The position numbers and the translations under genes were made by a program. A DNA stretch of 64,000 nucleotides from Cycas panzhihuaensis. Lineage: Eukaryota; Cycadophyta. This document shows, piece after piece, positions 50,460-61,305 of this stretch. How positions within the stretch are numbered: position 1 is the stretch's first letter; every line of letters begins with the position of its first letter. The notes beneath the pieces were generated by a model. That model was not told the DNA's origin. It worked only from the letters and a program-made list of their open reading frames with translations, and searched no databases. The stretch covers positions 173,483,741-173,547,740 of the forward strand of contig CM041465.1 of the NCBI GenBank assembly GCA_023213395.1. Reading direction: 5' to 3'.

Positions 50460-51319
50460 TGGCGAAACTAGCAGGTGCAAAGTTCGAGGTGGAGAAATTC
50501 AATGGCAAGAACAACTTCGAGTTGTGGAAGCTAAAAGCGCATGATATTCTTGTACAACAGGGTTTGTACAAAGCCCTTACAGGTAAATCGAAGAAACCTG
50601 CAGGGATGGACGATGATGATTGGGATGACTTAGACAAAAAGGCACTTAGCACAATACGATTGTGCTTGGCAGATGAAGTCTTGTTTAACATTGCAGGGGA
50701 GGAGACAACAATAGGATTATGGACTCGGTTGGAAGGCCTGTATATGACCAAATCAGTAACGAATCGAATCTACCTGAAGAGGCAACTGTACTCGTTATGT
50801 ATGAAGGAAGGTACAAAAATTGCTGACCATTTAAATGTTTTCAATACTCTTATTTGTCAGTTGACTAGTATCGATGTTAAAATTGAGGATGAGGACAAGG
50901 CTGTTACCTTGTTATGCACATTACCCGAATCCTGGGATAATATTGTCACCTCAATTAGTTTTAGCACTGCAGATGTATTGGATTATGATTTTATTGTGAG
51001 TGCTTTGCTAATGGAAGAAGTGCGGAGGAAATCTAATCTTGAAACCTCCACACTAGAAGCCATGGCAGTAAGGGGTAGAACATTTGAGAGAGGACAAAAC
51101 TCCAGGGATACATCGAGGTCCAAGTCAAAGAGCAAAAACAGTAAGCTCAAGTGTTGGCATTGTAATAAGACTGGTCACCTCAAGAAGGATTGTTACAAAA
51201 GGAAGGAGTTCCAGAAAAAGGAAGATCCTGCTAAGGAGGCGAATCAGGTGGAGTCAAATCAAGGTATGGATGATGATGTCTTGGTCGCTTGTAATGTTTC
51301 TCATTATCACCATGACTAG
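50460..51319 (+). CDS. gag: C5 gag
   Basis: ATG at 50460 (MAKLAGAKFEVEKFNGKNNF) chosen over 50375 because the latter lies in the LTR/PBS. 286 codons: LWKLKAHDILVQQGLYKAL, ADEVLFNIAGE, TKSVTNRIYLKRQLYSLCM and the knuckle CWHCNKTGHLKKDC (CX2CX4HX4C). This is the Tnt1/Tork gag type. It ends at a TAG (51317) directly before LLDSGASHHM; homologues have Trp there, so the gag-pol frame was originally continuous. Confidence 0.93.
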
Positions 51320-51715
51320 TTATTAGATTCAGGTGCTTCGCACCACATGTGTCCACACAAGAGTTGGTTCTCATCATACCAACCTCTTGATGGTGATGAT
51401 GTGCTTATGGGAAATGAAGTTTCTTGTAAGACAGTAGGCATTGGTAGCATTAGAATTAAGATGTTCGATGGGGTAGTCAGAACATTAACCGAGGTTAGAC
51501 ATGTACCTGATTTGAAAAGGAATCTGATTTCCTTGGGTGAATTAGATTCGGGTGGTTTTAAGCATACAGGTCATGAAGGAGTCCTAAAGGTGTCAAAGGG
51601 CGCCTTGGTTGTTATGAAAGCCTTAAAGAAAGGAAATCTTTACATTTTAGTGGGAATTACAGATGTCGATAGCGACTCTGACATCAAAAGGCGCAAAGAT
51701 CCAACTCAGTTATGA
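51320..51715 (+). pseudogene. pol: C5 protease and pre-integrase
   Basis: Directly after the TAG: LLDSGASHHMCPHKSWF (DSGAS intact), then VRHVPDLKRNLISLGELD, the classic copia protease tail. It ends in TGA (51713) within LWHQRLGH, where Trp is expected. Only substitution-type stops, no indel, so the region looks young. Confidence 0.9.
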
Positions 51716-52490
51716 CATCAGAGACTTGGGCACATGAGTGAGAGAGGACTTAAGGTGTTGATAAACCGTAAGTTGCTTCCTAACTTGCAGCTTTCAGATT
51801 TGACTTTCTTTAAACATTATATTTTTGGAAAGTAGTGTAGACTCAGGTTTAAAGTAGGGAGTCACACTAGTAAAGGTATTTTAGATTATATACATTCAGA
51901 TGTCTGGGGACCAGCCCCTAAAATATCTTGTGGAGGATCATTGTATTATGTCACATTTATAGATGATTTCTCCAGGAAGGTATGGGTCTATTTTTTGAAA
52001 AGGAAATCTGAAGTTTTTAGTGTGTTTTAGCAGTTCAAGGCTCTAGTTGAGAACAATACTGGTAAGATAATCAAATGTTTAAGAACTGACAATGGAGGTG
52101 AGTTCAACTCCTTGGAGTTTGAGAACTATTGCAGAGAAGCTGGGATCGAAAGACACAAGACCACTAGCTATACTCCACAACAAAATGGCATTGCTGAGTG
52201 CATGAATAGGACACTCTTGGAAAAAGCAAGAAGCATGCTAAGTAATGCAGGAGTAGAGCAGGGCTTGTGGGCGTGTTCAAGCGACTTGCTATTTGGTAAA
52301 CAGGTCACCATCACTTGCAATAGATTGCAAGATTCCTGAAGAGGTATGGACTTGACATCCATGTGATTTTTCAAATTTAAAAGCTTTTGGTTGTGATGCT
52401 TATGCCTAGACTGACAAAAGTAAACGTTTAAAGTTAGACCCAAAATCCAAGAGATATATCTTTGTTGGTTATGGTGATAAGGAAGGTGTG
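51716..52490 (+). pseudogene. pol: C5 integrase
   Basis: HQRLGHMSERGL then GK-stop-CRLRF (Gln lost), YIHSDVWGPAPK (Asp), FIDDFSRKVWVYFLKRKSE, LRTDNGGEFNS (Asp), PQQNGIAECMNRTL (Glu). A stop also occurs at 52027 (TAG for Gln or Lys). Catalytic residues are complete. Frame breaks near 52335 (PEEVW). Confidence 0.9.
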
Positions 52491-53590
52491 ATTGGATACA
52501 GGTTGTGGGATCCTACTGCCCACAAAATCACCATTAACAGAGATGTCGTATTGGATGAATCTCCCCTTGTAAAATCAGACAGTGGAGAAGTTGAAATGAA
52601 ACAGGAGCAGCAAGTTGAATATCAACAAGTCAAGTTTAAAATGCAGCCATCTGTGGAATCAGAAGAGCATGAAGATCTTTCTGAAGATGAATCAACAACA
52701 GATTCACAGGAGTATGTGGACACTTCTCTGCCAACAGTTAGAAGATCTACACGAGTTAGTCATCCACCTGCCAGATACAACCCTTCTATTTCTATTGCTT
52801 TGGTTTTTAATGATGGTGAGCCCACATGTTATCAAGAAGCAGTAGATGATATCCATGGTGAGAAGTGGATAAGGGCTATGCAGGAAGAGATAGATGCTTT
52901 GAAGAAAAATAATTCATGGGACTTGGTAGAACTTCTACATGGCAGGAAGGCATTGGTTGCGGTGGGTTTTCAAAAGAAAGCAGATGTTGATGGAAAGGTT
53001 GATAAATCTGAGGGCAAGGCTGGCGGCTAAAGGTTTTGCACTGTAAAGCGGTATTAACTTTCATGAGATCTTTTCACTAGTTGTCAAACTTGTTTCAATT
53101 CGAGTCTTTGTTAGCATTAGTAGCTTCTCTCGATTTGGAGTTGGAGGCGATTAGATGTAAAACAACTTTTCTACATGGAGATTTAGATGGGGAGATCTAT
53201 ATGGATCAACGGAAGGGTTTGTACAAGATGGCGGGAAAAGACTTGTTTGCGAGCTCGGAAATCATTGTATGGCTCAAGCAATCACCGTGCGATGGTACAA
53301 GAAGTTTGATGCCTTAATGGAGAGCCAAAATTTCAAAAAGTGAGTATGATCATTGTGTTTACTTTAAATTTATGGACAATGGCTTATTCATTATCTTGGT
53401 ATTATATGTTGATGATTTGGTTGCAAGCAAGAGCATGGAAGAAATCAATAAGCTAAAGGCTCAATTGGCTAGGACTTTTGATATGAAGGATCTAGGAGTC
53501 GCAAAACAAATCTTAGGCATGGAGATACAGAGGCAGGGAAAAATGGTAAGCTATGGTTATCACAGTAGAAATATGTGGAGAAGGTGCTAA
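52488..53590 (+). pseudogene. pol: C5 integrase tail, linker and RT
   Basis: ORF 52488-53030: IGYRLWDPTAHKITINRDV, acidic linker with VRRSTRVSHPPARY, and EKWIRAMQEEIDALKKNNSW. The RT fingers are damaged at 52960-53080. 53081-53317: TTFLHGDLDGEIYMDQ (first Asp as D in GDL). 53372-53590: VLYVDDLVASKSMEE (YVDD intact), KDLGVAKQILGMEI. About three frameshifts. Confidence 0.88.
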
Positions 53591-54366
53591 CCAGGTTTGG
53601 TATGGCAAATGTGAAACCAATGAGTATCCCATTGGCTTCCCACTTCAAGCTTTCTTCGAATATGAGTCCTAGTAGTGAAGAAGAAAAGGCTTATATGTCT
53701 CGTGTGCCTTATGCCAGTGCAGTAGGAAGTTTGATGTATGCCATGGTATGTACAAGACCTGATATTTCACATGTAGTCAATGTAGTGAGCAAGTTTATGG
53801 CAAATCCAGGAAAGGAACATTGGGCTACAGTGAAATGGGTGCTTCGGTATTTGAGAGGCATGAGCGACTATTGCATCACCTTTGGAGGTACAGGTAATCA
53901 GGTTTGTGGATATGTCGATTCAGACTTTGCAGGGGATTTAGAGAAAAGAAGGTCTACTTCAGGTTATGTTTTTACTCTTGCAAATGGTCCAGTTAGTTGG
54001 ATGTCCAAATTGCAGAGCACAATTGCACTGTCAACCACGGAAGCTGAATATGTTGCTGCAGCACATGCTTGTAAAGAAGCAATCTGGTTACAGGGTTTAT
54101 TTGTTGAGCTTGGAAGGAGACAGGAAAGTGTAAAGGTATTTTGTGACAGTCAAAGTGCTATTTACTTAGCCAAGAATCCGGCTTATCACAGTAGAACAAA
54201 GCATATTGCTCTTAAGTACCATTTTGTTAGACAGGTTGTGGAAGCAGGTGGAGTGGCACTTGAGAAGATTCACACTAATCGAATTATCTTTGATATATTC
54301 ACAAAACTAGTACCAGTAGAGAAGTTCAAATGGTGTTTGACTTCTCTTGGCTTGCAGAAAAGATGA
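53575..54366 (+). CDS. pol: C5 RT end and RNase H (263-codon ORF)
   Basis: Reads MEKVLTRFGMANVKPMSIPL, GSLMYAMVCTRPDISHVV, YVDSDFAGDLEKRRSTSGY (Asp), LSTTEAEYVAAAHACKEAIW (Glu), VFCDSQSAIYLAKNPAYHS (Asp) and RTKHIALKYHFVR, through to LTSLGLQKR and a stop. A complete and intact copia RNase H; probably the freshest coding part of C5. Confidence 0.92.
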   Translation: MEKVLTRFGMANVKPMSIPLASHFKLSSNMSPSSEEEKAYMSRVPYASAVGSLMYAMVCTRPDISHVVNVVSKFMANPGKEHWATVKWVLRYLRGMSDYCITFGGTGNQVCGYVDSDFAGDLEKRRSTSGYVFTLANGPVSWMSKLQSTIALSTTEAEYVAAAHACKEAIWLQGLFVELGRRQESVKVFCDSQSAIYLAKNPAYHSRTKHIALKYHFVRQVVEAGGVALEKIHTNRIIFDIFTKLVPVEKFKWCLTSLGLQKR

Positions 54367-54414
54367 TGAAGGGTCCAGGAAAGGTACCGGGTAAATTGTT
54401 GTCAAAGTGGAGAT

Positions 54415-55041
54415 TGTTGGATATTGTGACAACAATCGTTTAAGGCTAAAATTTTGGCATGTTTTCGGCGCGGTTTCTGCCCCTAATCTTTCTCGGGGGG
54501 TTTCCAAGGGGGGCGGGAGCTGCCCTTGGCCGGGGGGTGCCGCTAAGAGGGGGTTCTGGGGCGATAGCCCCCGACCCGAAAAATTAGCGTTGTAAACCTT
54601 ATTAAATTGTAAAGAGAATCAGGGTCGTTCGATACAAATACCCTAGATTCTACGGTTGAGATTTATGCCTTGGATGTCTCTCTCATGTAGCCCGTTTTAG
54701 GGTTTTTCTTTTTATGTTGTAATGTAATGTAATGTACTGTGATGAGGGCGGCGGCTAGTTGTTGTTCCTCAGAGCACTCTGCTACTGAGATGTACTGTTT
54801 CTCCATTCTACAGCAATAAAAATCGATACCTTTCCTATGTGGATGTTTCCCTAGCACACTGCTAGGGTTTTACCACGTTATATCGGGTGCATATGTGATG
54901 TTTAGCTTGTATATTGATGTTGTTGTATTATCTCTGATTTTAGAACTTGCATGTTAAATCTTAGTTTCGATTCCTGTGACTAGTTGCAAAATAGTTTAGA
55001 TCTTGTGGCGGTTTAAGGTTTGGGATCTTGTATCATCAACA
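54415..55041 (+). repeat. C5 3' LTR
   Basis: 627 bp partner of 49742-50388, with the same G-rich patch at 54493-54565. Confidence 0.95.
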
Positions 55042-55736
55042 ATGTCACAGTTTACACACGGCAATACAGTAATCAGCACATATTTAGCATCCAATCTTCA
55101 TAAAACACATAGAATCCACATTTCCACGTAACTCTTATTTTATTAAGCAATAAGTCTTTGTACAAAAGGTGCTAGAATGCATTCTCTGTGCATTCCAGCT
55201 ACATACACTGCTGCTGTCACATGCATACCCGGAAGGTACCCATCATTATACACTGCTTTGTGCTATTGGCATACGTACTGGCTTCCGTACCATTGAGTGT
55301 CTGAATACTTCGCTCTCACCCTAACTGAATGAGCCTTGTGAAGTCTCTTAAATACGCCTCCTTGGTGTCCTTTGGCTGAAGGGTTATAACTCCCTGTCAT
55401 AACCATACCTTTTCAGTCATAAGCATACCTCTTTGTTAACCATTAGTTAACCTTCTTAACTGTTGTCTCTAACCATCCGTACGTCCGTACGTACGTTTGG
55501 CGTCATCCTGGGTATCCATCTGTCCGTTTCTGTCGTGCGTACCTTTTCTGTTTGCTTGCGTACTGCCAGGGGTGTGTATACTGTGTTGCGTACCTTTTTA
55601 GGTATGCACCTGTCATATGTACCTAAAATGCTATTTTTGCCACTTTTCTGCCTCATGCGTACCTCTGTACGATCCAAGGTTACACAGCCTATCTTTGGTC
55701 TCCTCATAGCCCAACGTGTCAAATTATGTCCTAACA

Positions 55737-56080
55737 TCTATCTCGAGTCAACATGATGGGTTTGAGCATCTTGCTCAACAAAAATTTCAAAATTTTGGAT
55801 TATTCCTCCCCCTCTCTGTTCTAAGGCTGCCCTTGCCGCCTCTGCTCCGCTGCTTGGTCACCATTCTTGGTTAATAAATCCTCATCTATTGGTGTGTTTT
55901 TTTTTTATAATGCCTTTGTCTTGTTTTGTTCAACTTTCCCTTGATTTTTTGTATGATAATGTATCTTTCCTCCATGCTTTACCAAATTGCTTATTTGTAT
56001 GATATGAGTTATGGTTGTTTTTTTCTGTTTTTTTATTTTTTTGTATTTTTTGTTACATACCGAACTGAATCATGTTCCGC
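55737..56080 (-). other. G7 3' non-coding region
   Basis: Pyrimidine/T-rich on the plus strand with T runs near 55900 and 56020-56050. No gene. A C/T tract at 55805-55820 may be a displaced PPT; the expected position next to the LTR has no strong purine run. Confidence 0.6.
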
Positions 56081-56820
56081 TATCAAGGCAATCCGATTTG
56101 CCTCAACTTCACGTAACACGATATGGTACAACCAGCTGATTCAGTTGGTAAGTTGCTCCACCCTAGTTGATATAGGGTTTCGGTTTACTACCCTTGACCA
56201 TTTCGAGCGATGGCGGCACGATAGTTTCTTCAACTGGATAGTGCCATTCTGGTACACCTTCTCAATCATATATGGGCCTTTCCAATGCATCTTCAATTCT
56301 CCTTGGGGTGTTTGGGATTTGTTGTCGAATCGCCATACTTAATCACCCTTCTTGAAATACGATGTCTTGTCATGGCGGTTGTGCCTTGTCTTTTTTCGCC
56401 TTTTCCTTGGTGTGGTATGCTTTGTCAGTTTCTTCTTATGATCCCTTAATTGATCTTGGTTTATTATTCCTTCTTCCAACCAATGTTCTCTACAATGTAT
56501 CAAATGGGAAATTCCACATAGTGGTTCTTCATAAAAGGGCTTCACATAATCTCCAACGTATTCTCCATGATTTCTATCTTCTGGAGTGGCAATTTTGTTT
56601 CCTAGACCGGAATCTCTAGGGATACTCTCAGCAAGTTCCTTTTCTTCTTCCTTAAATTTGGCGCCAATGGTTGAAAAAGATCTTCTGCTGGGTAGGTGTA
56701 CCTCTAAAGAAGATGAGGAAAGTTTGTTACTTCCTTTCTCAGGTTGGGATGGGGGTGGGGAAGGGCAATCTACCTCAGGACCCACACCAGAGGTAGAGGG
56801 AAGGTTAGGGTTAGAAAGGA
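56081..56820 (-). pseudogene. G7 integrase C-terminal fragment
   Basis: The frame ending 56339 reads HKKKLTKHTTPRKRRKKTRH and HDKTSYFKKGD, continuing after a stop with VWRFDNKSQTPQGELKMHW and KGPYMIEKVYQNG, the C-terminal GPY region of integrase. Upstream is a Ser/Pro/Glu-rich stretch (56480-56785) of unclear origin. No catalytic core is present: the protease is joined to this tail by a large deletion. Confidence 0.75.
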
Positions 56821-56821
56821 T

Positions 56822-57660
56822 TCAGGTATCAAGAGGTGAATTAAGGTAAGGGTTTGGGTTAAAAGGGGAATTTGGGTTTGGGTCTAGGTTTTTTATGTTA
56901 TTATTAATACTCGTATAATCAACAAATTTAGATTTAATATCAACGTCCTCAGTTACATTCCGAGAAAGTAGGTTACACCTATAGGATGAGGGGTTGACTT
57001 CATATGCGTCTTGTAGCCAATAATCCATGAATTTCATTCCATTCTCATCATCTGAAGAATTGTAAATTTCTCCAAAGTAAGTCGGTTCTGCTTCTTGGAG
57101 GTCGATCAATTTGGTGGGTTCTTCGGCCGTGTGGTAGAGATTTCCTTCGTCAAATGAAGAGGTTATTGCTTCACTCACAATGGTTGTACTTGAACCATCG
57201 TCAGGTATCACCTCAATGGAATTCTTCCCCAACATTGGTAATATCACTTCATTCCCTCCATCTGACAAGGTGAAGGTTACATATTTCCAACTTTGGAGAC
57301 ATTGGGTTTTGTATAGCCAAGGTCTCCCCAATAAGGCTGGATAGGGAGTTGCACCTTTCTCTGTTTCCACAATCGTAAAATCGATTTTCACGACGATTCC
57401 TACCACATCCACTTTGATGTTGGCCAGTTTTCCCACGGGTCGTACCAACAATTCATTGGCTAGTTTTAGCGAATAAGTTGCTGCTTCCAACTTTGGGCTC
57501 CCCAAATTTCACCATGTCGAGGTGGGTAGTACATTCACAACCGCTCCTCCGTCCACGATTACTCTAAAAAATTTTTCTCCCAAAACTGTGATTGTCACCA
57601 TGGGATCCATGTCGAAAGATGGCATCACTTTTTCAAACTCTTGGTGATTCCTTGTTGTTG
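56822..57660 (-). pseudogene. G7 protease
   Basis: Near 57560 the frame reads VIVDGGAVVNVLP, an aspartic protease loop (DGGA). ORF 56822-57505 continues MGSPKLEAATYSLKLANELL, then PYPALLGRPWLYKTQ, the C-terminal protease signature of Tat/Athila-type elements. An acidic tail follows. A stop around 57510 separates the loop from the ORF. Confidence 0.8.
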
Positions 57661-58460
57661 TAATATTCCTCCTCTAATCTAATCTATCACTTGGCATAGG
57701 GGGATCGTTAGTTGCAATTATTTCACCAAGTTCTCCATCAACAACAGCATTTGTGGGATATCTTCTGCTGGTAATCCCTTAAACAATTCTTCCATTTGCA
57801 CCACTTGGGGTCGTGTTTTTTGTTCTTCCGGTATTTTTTCTTTCTCCTTTTGTCTATTTTTTCTTACATACACATGCTTAGTTTCTGGTTTCCCCATTGG
57901 CAGCATAGTCTCTGTCTGGGCTAGTTCTTCTAACACTTGCTTTGCTTGTTGAAATTAATTTATCTCGGTTCGTGGGTTTGGATACCCTTCTACATTCTTC
58001 TTTTGCTTCTTTTGGAGTTTTGCATTTTTACTCTCTGGTATGATCGTCATTAAATTGGTAGCCTTAGCTTTCCCCTTGCAATCTTCCGTTCTGTGCTCAC
58101 TTGGCCCATTTGTTGCATCTGAACGGTTTTTGTTAAATACTCACCTTAGTTGGGCATTCCCATTTCCAATATCTGAACTGTAAACATATGAGGCATCTCC
58201 CCATGGGTTGTTTCTTCTTTGAGGATTCCTGCGTACTCCTTGTCGTGTATACATTGCGAGGTGGGTTGCCTCCTCTTCCCCTACCTCGTCCTCTGTATGA
58301 TCTTCCCCTCGGGTTGTAAAAACAATCCTTCGTCATATGACTATCCACATCACATATGTGGCACCATTTGTCTCTCTAGCGCATTGCACTATTCTTTGGA
58401 TTAATTTCACACTCTTTTATCGTGTGTGAACTCTCTTCGCAAATGTGCCACCATTTTTCA
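57661..58460 (-). pseudogene. G7 gag C-terminus with zinc knuckles
   Basis: A knuckle-like CHICDVDSHMTKDC at about 58340-58380 (CX2CX4HX4C), an RGR-rich basic linker (YRGRGRGRGG), a second decayed knuckle CLICLQFRYWKWEC (His lost), and a Glu/Pro-rich tail (57718-57936). Broken into several frames. Confidence 0.78.
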
Positions 58461-58469
58461 ACCTTGAAT

Positions 58470-59650
58470 TCACAGTCCTTTTTTCTCTTTTGCCGCTTCC
58501 TCTTCTCTATTATTTCTCATTTTTAATCTTGCTACTTCCTTTCTCAAAGCTTCTACTTCTGATTCCTCTTCCGAGACTCCTACTTGACAGAAGGGTCGGT
58601 TATGCTGATTCTGCTTCATTTCCCTTATCTCGTCTTGTAATCTTAGTAGGAAGGGATCGTGCCCTCCGACTTGAGCATCCATTTCTGCTTCGAAATCTAG
58701 TGCCAAATCCTAGGCGTTCTTGAAGGACTTCAATGGATGTGCATGCATCATAGATCTCAACTTTTCATTTAATCCTCTGACAAAATAATTCTTCATGTTA
58801 TGGTTTGTCACTGTCTCATTGATCATGTTGGCAGCAATGATTTTCATTCGGTTGATATAAGTCATTACTGATCCTCCTGGTCTTTGTTTGATTTCCCTCA
58901 AGGCAATTTCCACCACTTCATTGCTTCAGAATTTCTGAAACCTTTCTTCAAAAGACTTCTTTATCTTGGCCCATGAATCTTTCTTATTCAACTCCTTGTA
59001 CCATGCCAATGGTACTCCCCTTAATGTACAAGCAAATCTGGCCTTTATTTCGTCTTCATCTGTGATTTTCTTTACATCAATCAAGTTTTGGAACAAATAT
59101 GTGTGCTTGGCTGCATCTGAGGTGTCATTAAAGATCAATTTCCCAAAATCTCTGTAGTTGTCCATCTTGGGTGACTGTACTGGTGTTCCACCCAGTGGTG
59201 ATTCTTCTCCTATTTCCTCCTCAAGGGATTCTACTTCTTCTTCTTCACCCTTCCCTTTAGGTGGTGTGTTTGGAGTGCTTACTGTAATGCTCTCCCTTCC
59301 AAATAGGGGATTTTTGAATGGTGTCTTTAGGTGTATAGGTTTCGGCACACCTGGTACTTGTACTGTCAATGGTGTAACCGTTATATATGATTGGTCAGAC
59401 CCTCTGTCAGTCGAATCCTCAAAAAGTTGTTTTGTTAACTTATTTTCCCAATATGCCGAGGGACCTTCCTCCGCCTTCTTCTCGTTATTACTTAGGTCCT
59501 TCGGGGTATCTTCCACAGGTATATTCTCCTCCTTTCTTAGGGTGTCTTTATGTTCCTCATTCACTTTTGGTTTTTCTTCCCTTTCTGGGCTAAACAGATC
59601 ATACTTAATAGGGGCAAGTGTTAATACCATTTGCTCGCCATTGTTTCCCT
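58470..59650 (-). pseudogene. gag: G7 gag
   Basis: ORF 58926-59630 (234 codons): acidic N-terminus, then MDNYRDFGKLIFNDTSDAAK, RFACTLRGVPLAWYKEL, IKKSFEERFQKF, the gypsy gag core. After one TGA it goes on in frame with EIALREIKQRPGGSVMTYI (58710-58916), and after another break EVEALRKEVARLKMRN, a coiled coil (58470-58706). Only a few stops interrupt an otherwise readable gag. The true start is probably at or just above 59630. Confidence 0.85.
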
Positions 59651-59989
59651 CTCCTTGCTCTTAAGGTGTCTGGGCTCCACTTGCCTCAGATTCTTCAACT
59701 AACTGCCCCTTAGTCTCGTTATTATGCGAACTTAGTCTTCTTGCCCTTCTCAATTTTGACTCCTTTGACTATCGTAATGCTCTCTGTCTACTTGTCTCTT
59801 TCCCCTTAGGTGAAGTATCCTTTTGTGGCTCTCTCGCCTTCGAAGGCCTCTTAGGTGGCATTGGAAGGTCCCCTGGCTATTGGAGGCTTAATTACAACTT
59901 GCCATCACGACGACAGCCAGGGTCCTTTGTCCTTTGAACATGCTTCCCCTTGTGAAACTCCTGGCCTTAGTCCCTCCTTAGTGGACATA
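59651..59989 (-). other. G7 5' leader
   Basis: Between gag start and PBS. No domain; the plus strand is C/T-rich. ORFs here on the plus strand (59855-60040) cross the PBS and LTR and are considered chance. Confidence 0.65.
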
Positions 59990-60002
59990 GGCAACGGAAC
60001 CA
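59990..60002 (-). other. G7 primer-binding site (tRNA-Glu)
   Basis: Plus-strand GGCAACGGAACCA is the 3' end of plant tRNA-Glu as I know it (acceptor start TCCGTTG pairs with CAACGGA). One base before the LTR. All other elements here use initiator tRNA-Met. Confidence 0.8.
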
Positions 60003-60003
60003 A

Positions 60004-60844
60004 TGTTGAGTTAGAATATCTCACTACACTTGTGAGATAGGTACACTTGTCAAGGTAACACAGGTAGTCCAGTCTAGCATACAGTCAACATATTCATCCA
60101 CATAGATCACACAGATTTATTCACAATTCCACACAATCATGTCACAGTTTACACACAACAATATAATAATCAACGCATATTCGGCATCCAATCTTCATAA
60201 AACACATAGAATCCACATTTCCACCTAACTCTTATTTTATTAAGCAGTAAGTCTTTGTACAAAAGGTACTGGAATGCATTCCCTGTGCATTCCAGCAACA
60301 TACACTGCTGTTGTCACATGCATACCCAGAAGGTACACATCATTATACACTGCTTTGTGCTGCTGGCATACGTACTGGCTTCCGTACCATTGAGTGTCTG
60401 AATACTTCGCTCTCACCCTAACCGAATGATCCTTGTGAAGTCTCTTAAATATGCCTCCTTGGTGTCCTTTGGTTGAAGGGTTATGACTCCCTGTCATAAC
60501 CGTACCTTTTCAATCATAAGCATACCTCTTTGTTAACCATTAGTTAACCTTAACTGCTGTCTCTAACCATCCATAGGTCTGTACGTACGTTTGACATCAT
60601 CCCAGGTATCCATCTGTCTATTTTTGCCATGCGTACCTTTTCTGTTTGCTTGCGTACTGCCCGAGGTATGTATACTGTGTTGCATACCTTTTCAGGTACG
60701 CACCTGTCATATGTACCCAGAATGCTGTTTTTTCCACTTTTCTGCCTCATGCGTACCTTCGTACGGTCCGTACCTACACATCCAAGGTTACACGGCCTAT
60801 CTCTGGTCTCCTCGTAGCCTAGTGTGTCAAATTATGTCCCAACA
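60004..60844 (-). repeat. G7 5' LTR
   Basis: 841 bp, TGTTGAGTTAG to GTCCCAACA. In element sense it starts with a GTACGC-rich U3 (60580-60790); TATTTAAG at 60446-60453 is a possible TATA box. Confidence 0.93.
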
Positions 60845-60881
60845 CTAATGTCAATAAATGGTCGAAACACTAAATGATTTC

Positions 60882-61305
60882 ATGGATGATACCGACATGG
60901 AAGATTATGGAGCATATATGGAACTTTCCTTACAAGGGAAAGCTCTTGATTGGTTCATTAAGTGGTCTAGCAAACCAAAATATTCAGTGATTGGGCATGG
61001 TTTAAACTGATGTTAATGGGCAAACTATGAAATTGGAATCAAGATAAATAGATTTCAACTAACCTAGTGCACGTATAGGAACCAAATGACAACTTCACAA
61101 ATGAGAAACGAGAAGAGGCCACTCTTGACGAAGATAGAGGCAAAAATGGATCTAATTACATACAATGCGAAGAATCACATAATGGGGAATTTGCATATGC
61201 ACAAGAATACACTGAGCAAATGATGGAGCAAGAATTAACTGCCCAAGAAGAACCGATCCAATGTTACGAAGAGGAACCTGAGCAACTCGAGGAAGAGTCC
61301 ATGTA
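60882..61305 (+). pseudogene. G5 gag remnant
   Basis: ATG at 60882 gives MDDTDMEDYGAYMELSLQGK and ALDWFIKWSS (gag-like LxGxAxxW), stopping at 61010. A shifted frame continues with FKLMLMGKL-type residues and then an acidic tail TEQMMEQELTAQEEPIQCYE to a TAA after EEESM at 61305. No knuckle and no pol follow. It is the only coding trace of G5. Confidence 0.6.

Larger units (their letters stand above)
49742..55041 (+). mobile_element. C5: Ty1/copia element inside the G7 LTR
   Basis: LTRs 49742-50388 and 54415-55041 (TGTTGGATATTG to CATCAACA), TSD ATGTC at 49737-49741 and 55042-55046. PBS TGGTATCAGAGCC at 50391-50403 and PPT CAAAGTGGAGAT before the 3' LTR. Coding order gag, PR, IN, RT, RNase H resembles Tork/Tnt1-type copia. 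A few stops and shifts only. Confidence 0.96.
49600..55736 (-). repeat. G7 3' LTR, split by C5
   Basis: 49600-49741 and 55047-55736 join across C5 (TSD ATGTC). They align to 60004-60844. U3 at 55480-55680 is rich in GCGTAC motifs; TATTTAAG is at about 55347-55354. Confidence 0.9.
49600..60844 (-). mobile_element. G7: tRNA-Glu-primed gypsy element with gag-PR only
   Basis: LTRs of about 830-840 bp: left 49600-49741 plus 55047-55736 (split by C5) and right 60004-60844. Perfect TSD CTAAT at 49595-49599 and 60845-60849. PBS is the complement of tRNA-Glu. Interior: gag, protease, then directly an integrase C-terminus; RT, RNase H and IN core are absent. A non-autonomous derivative of a Tat/Athila-like lineage (inferred from gag/PR style and long LTRs). 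Confidence 0.92.

Noticed and set aside
55463-55756. 97-codon and 93-codon overlapping ORFs in the G7 LTR
   Set aside because: Both lie inside the GTAC-rich U3; they exist because the motif array has few stops. The equivalent frames in the other LTR (60550-60848) differ in length.
58445-59664. Plus-strand ORFs of up to 168 codons over G7 gag
   Set aside because: Shadows of the charged minus-strand gag; Ser/Phe/Leu-rich with no domain.
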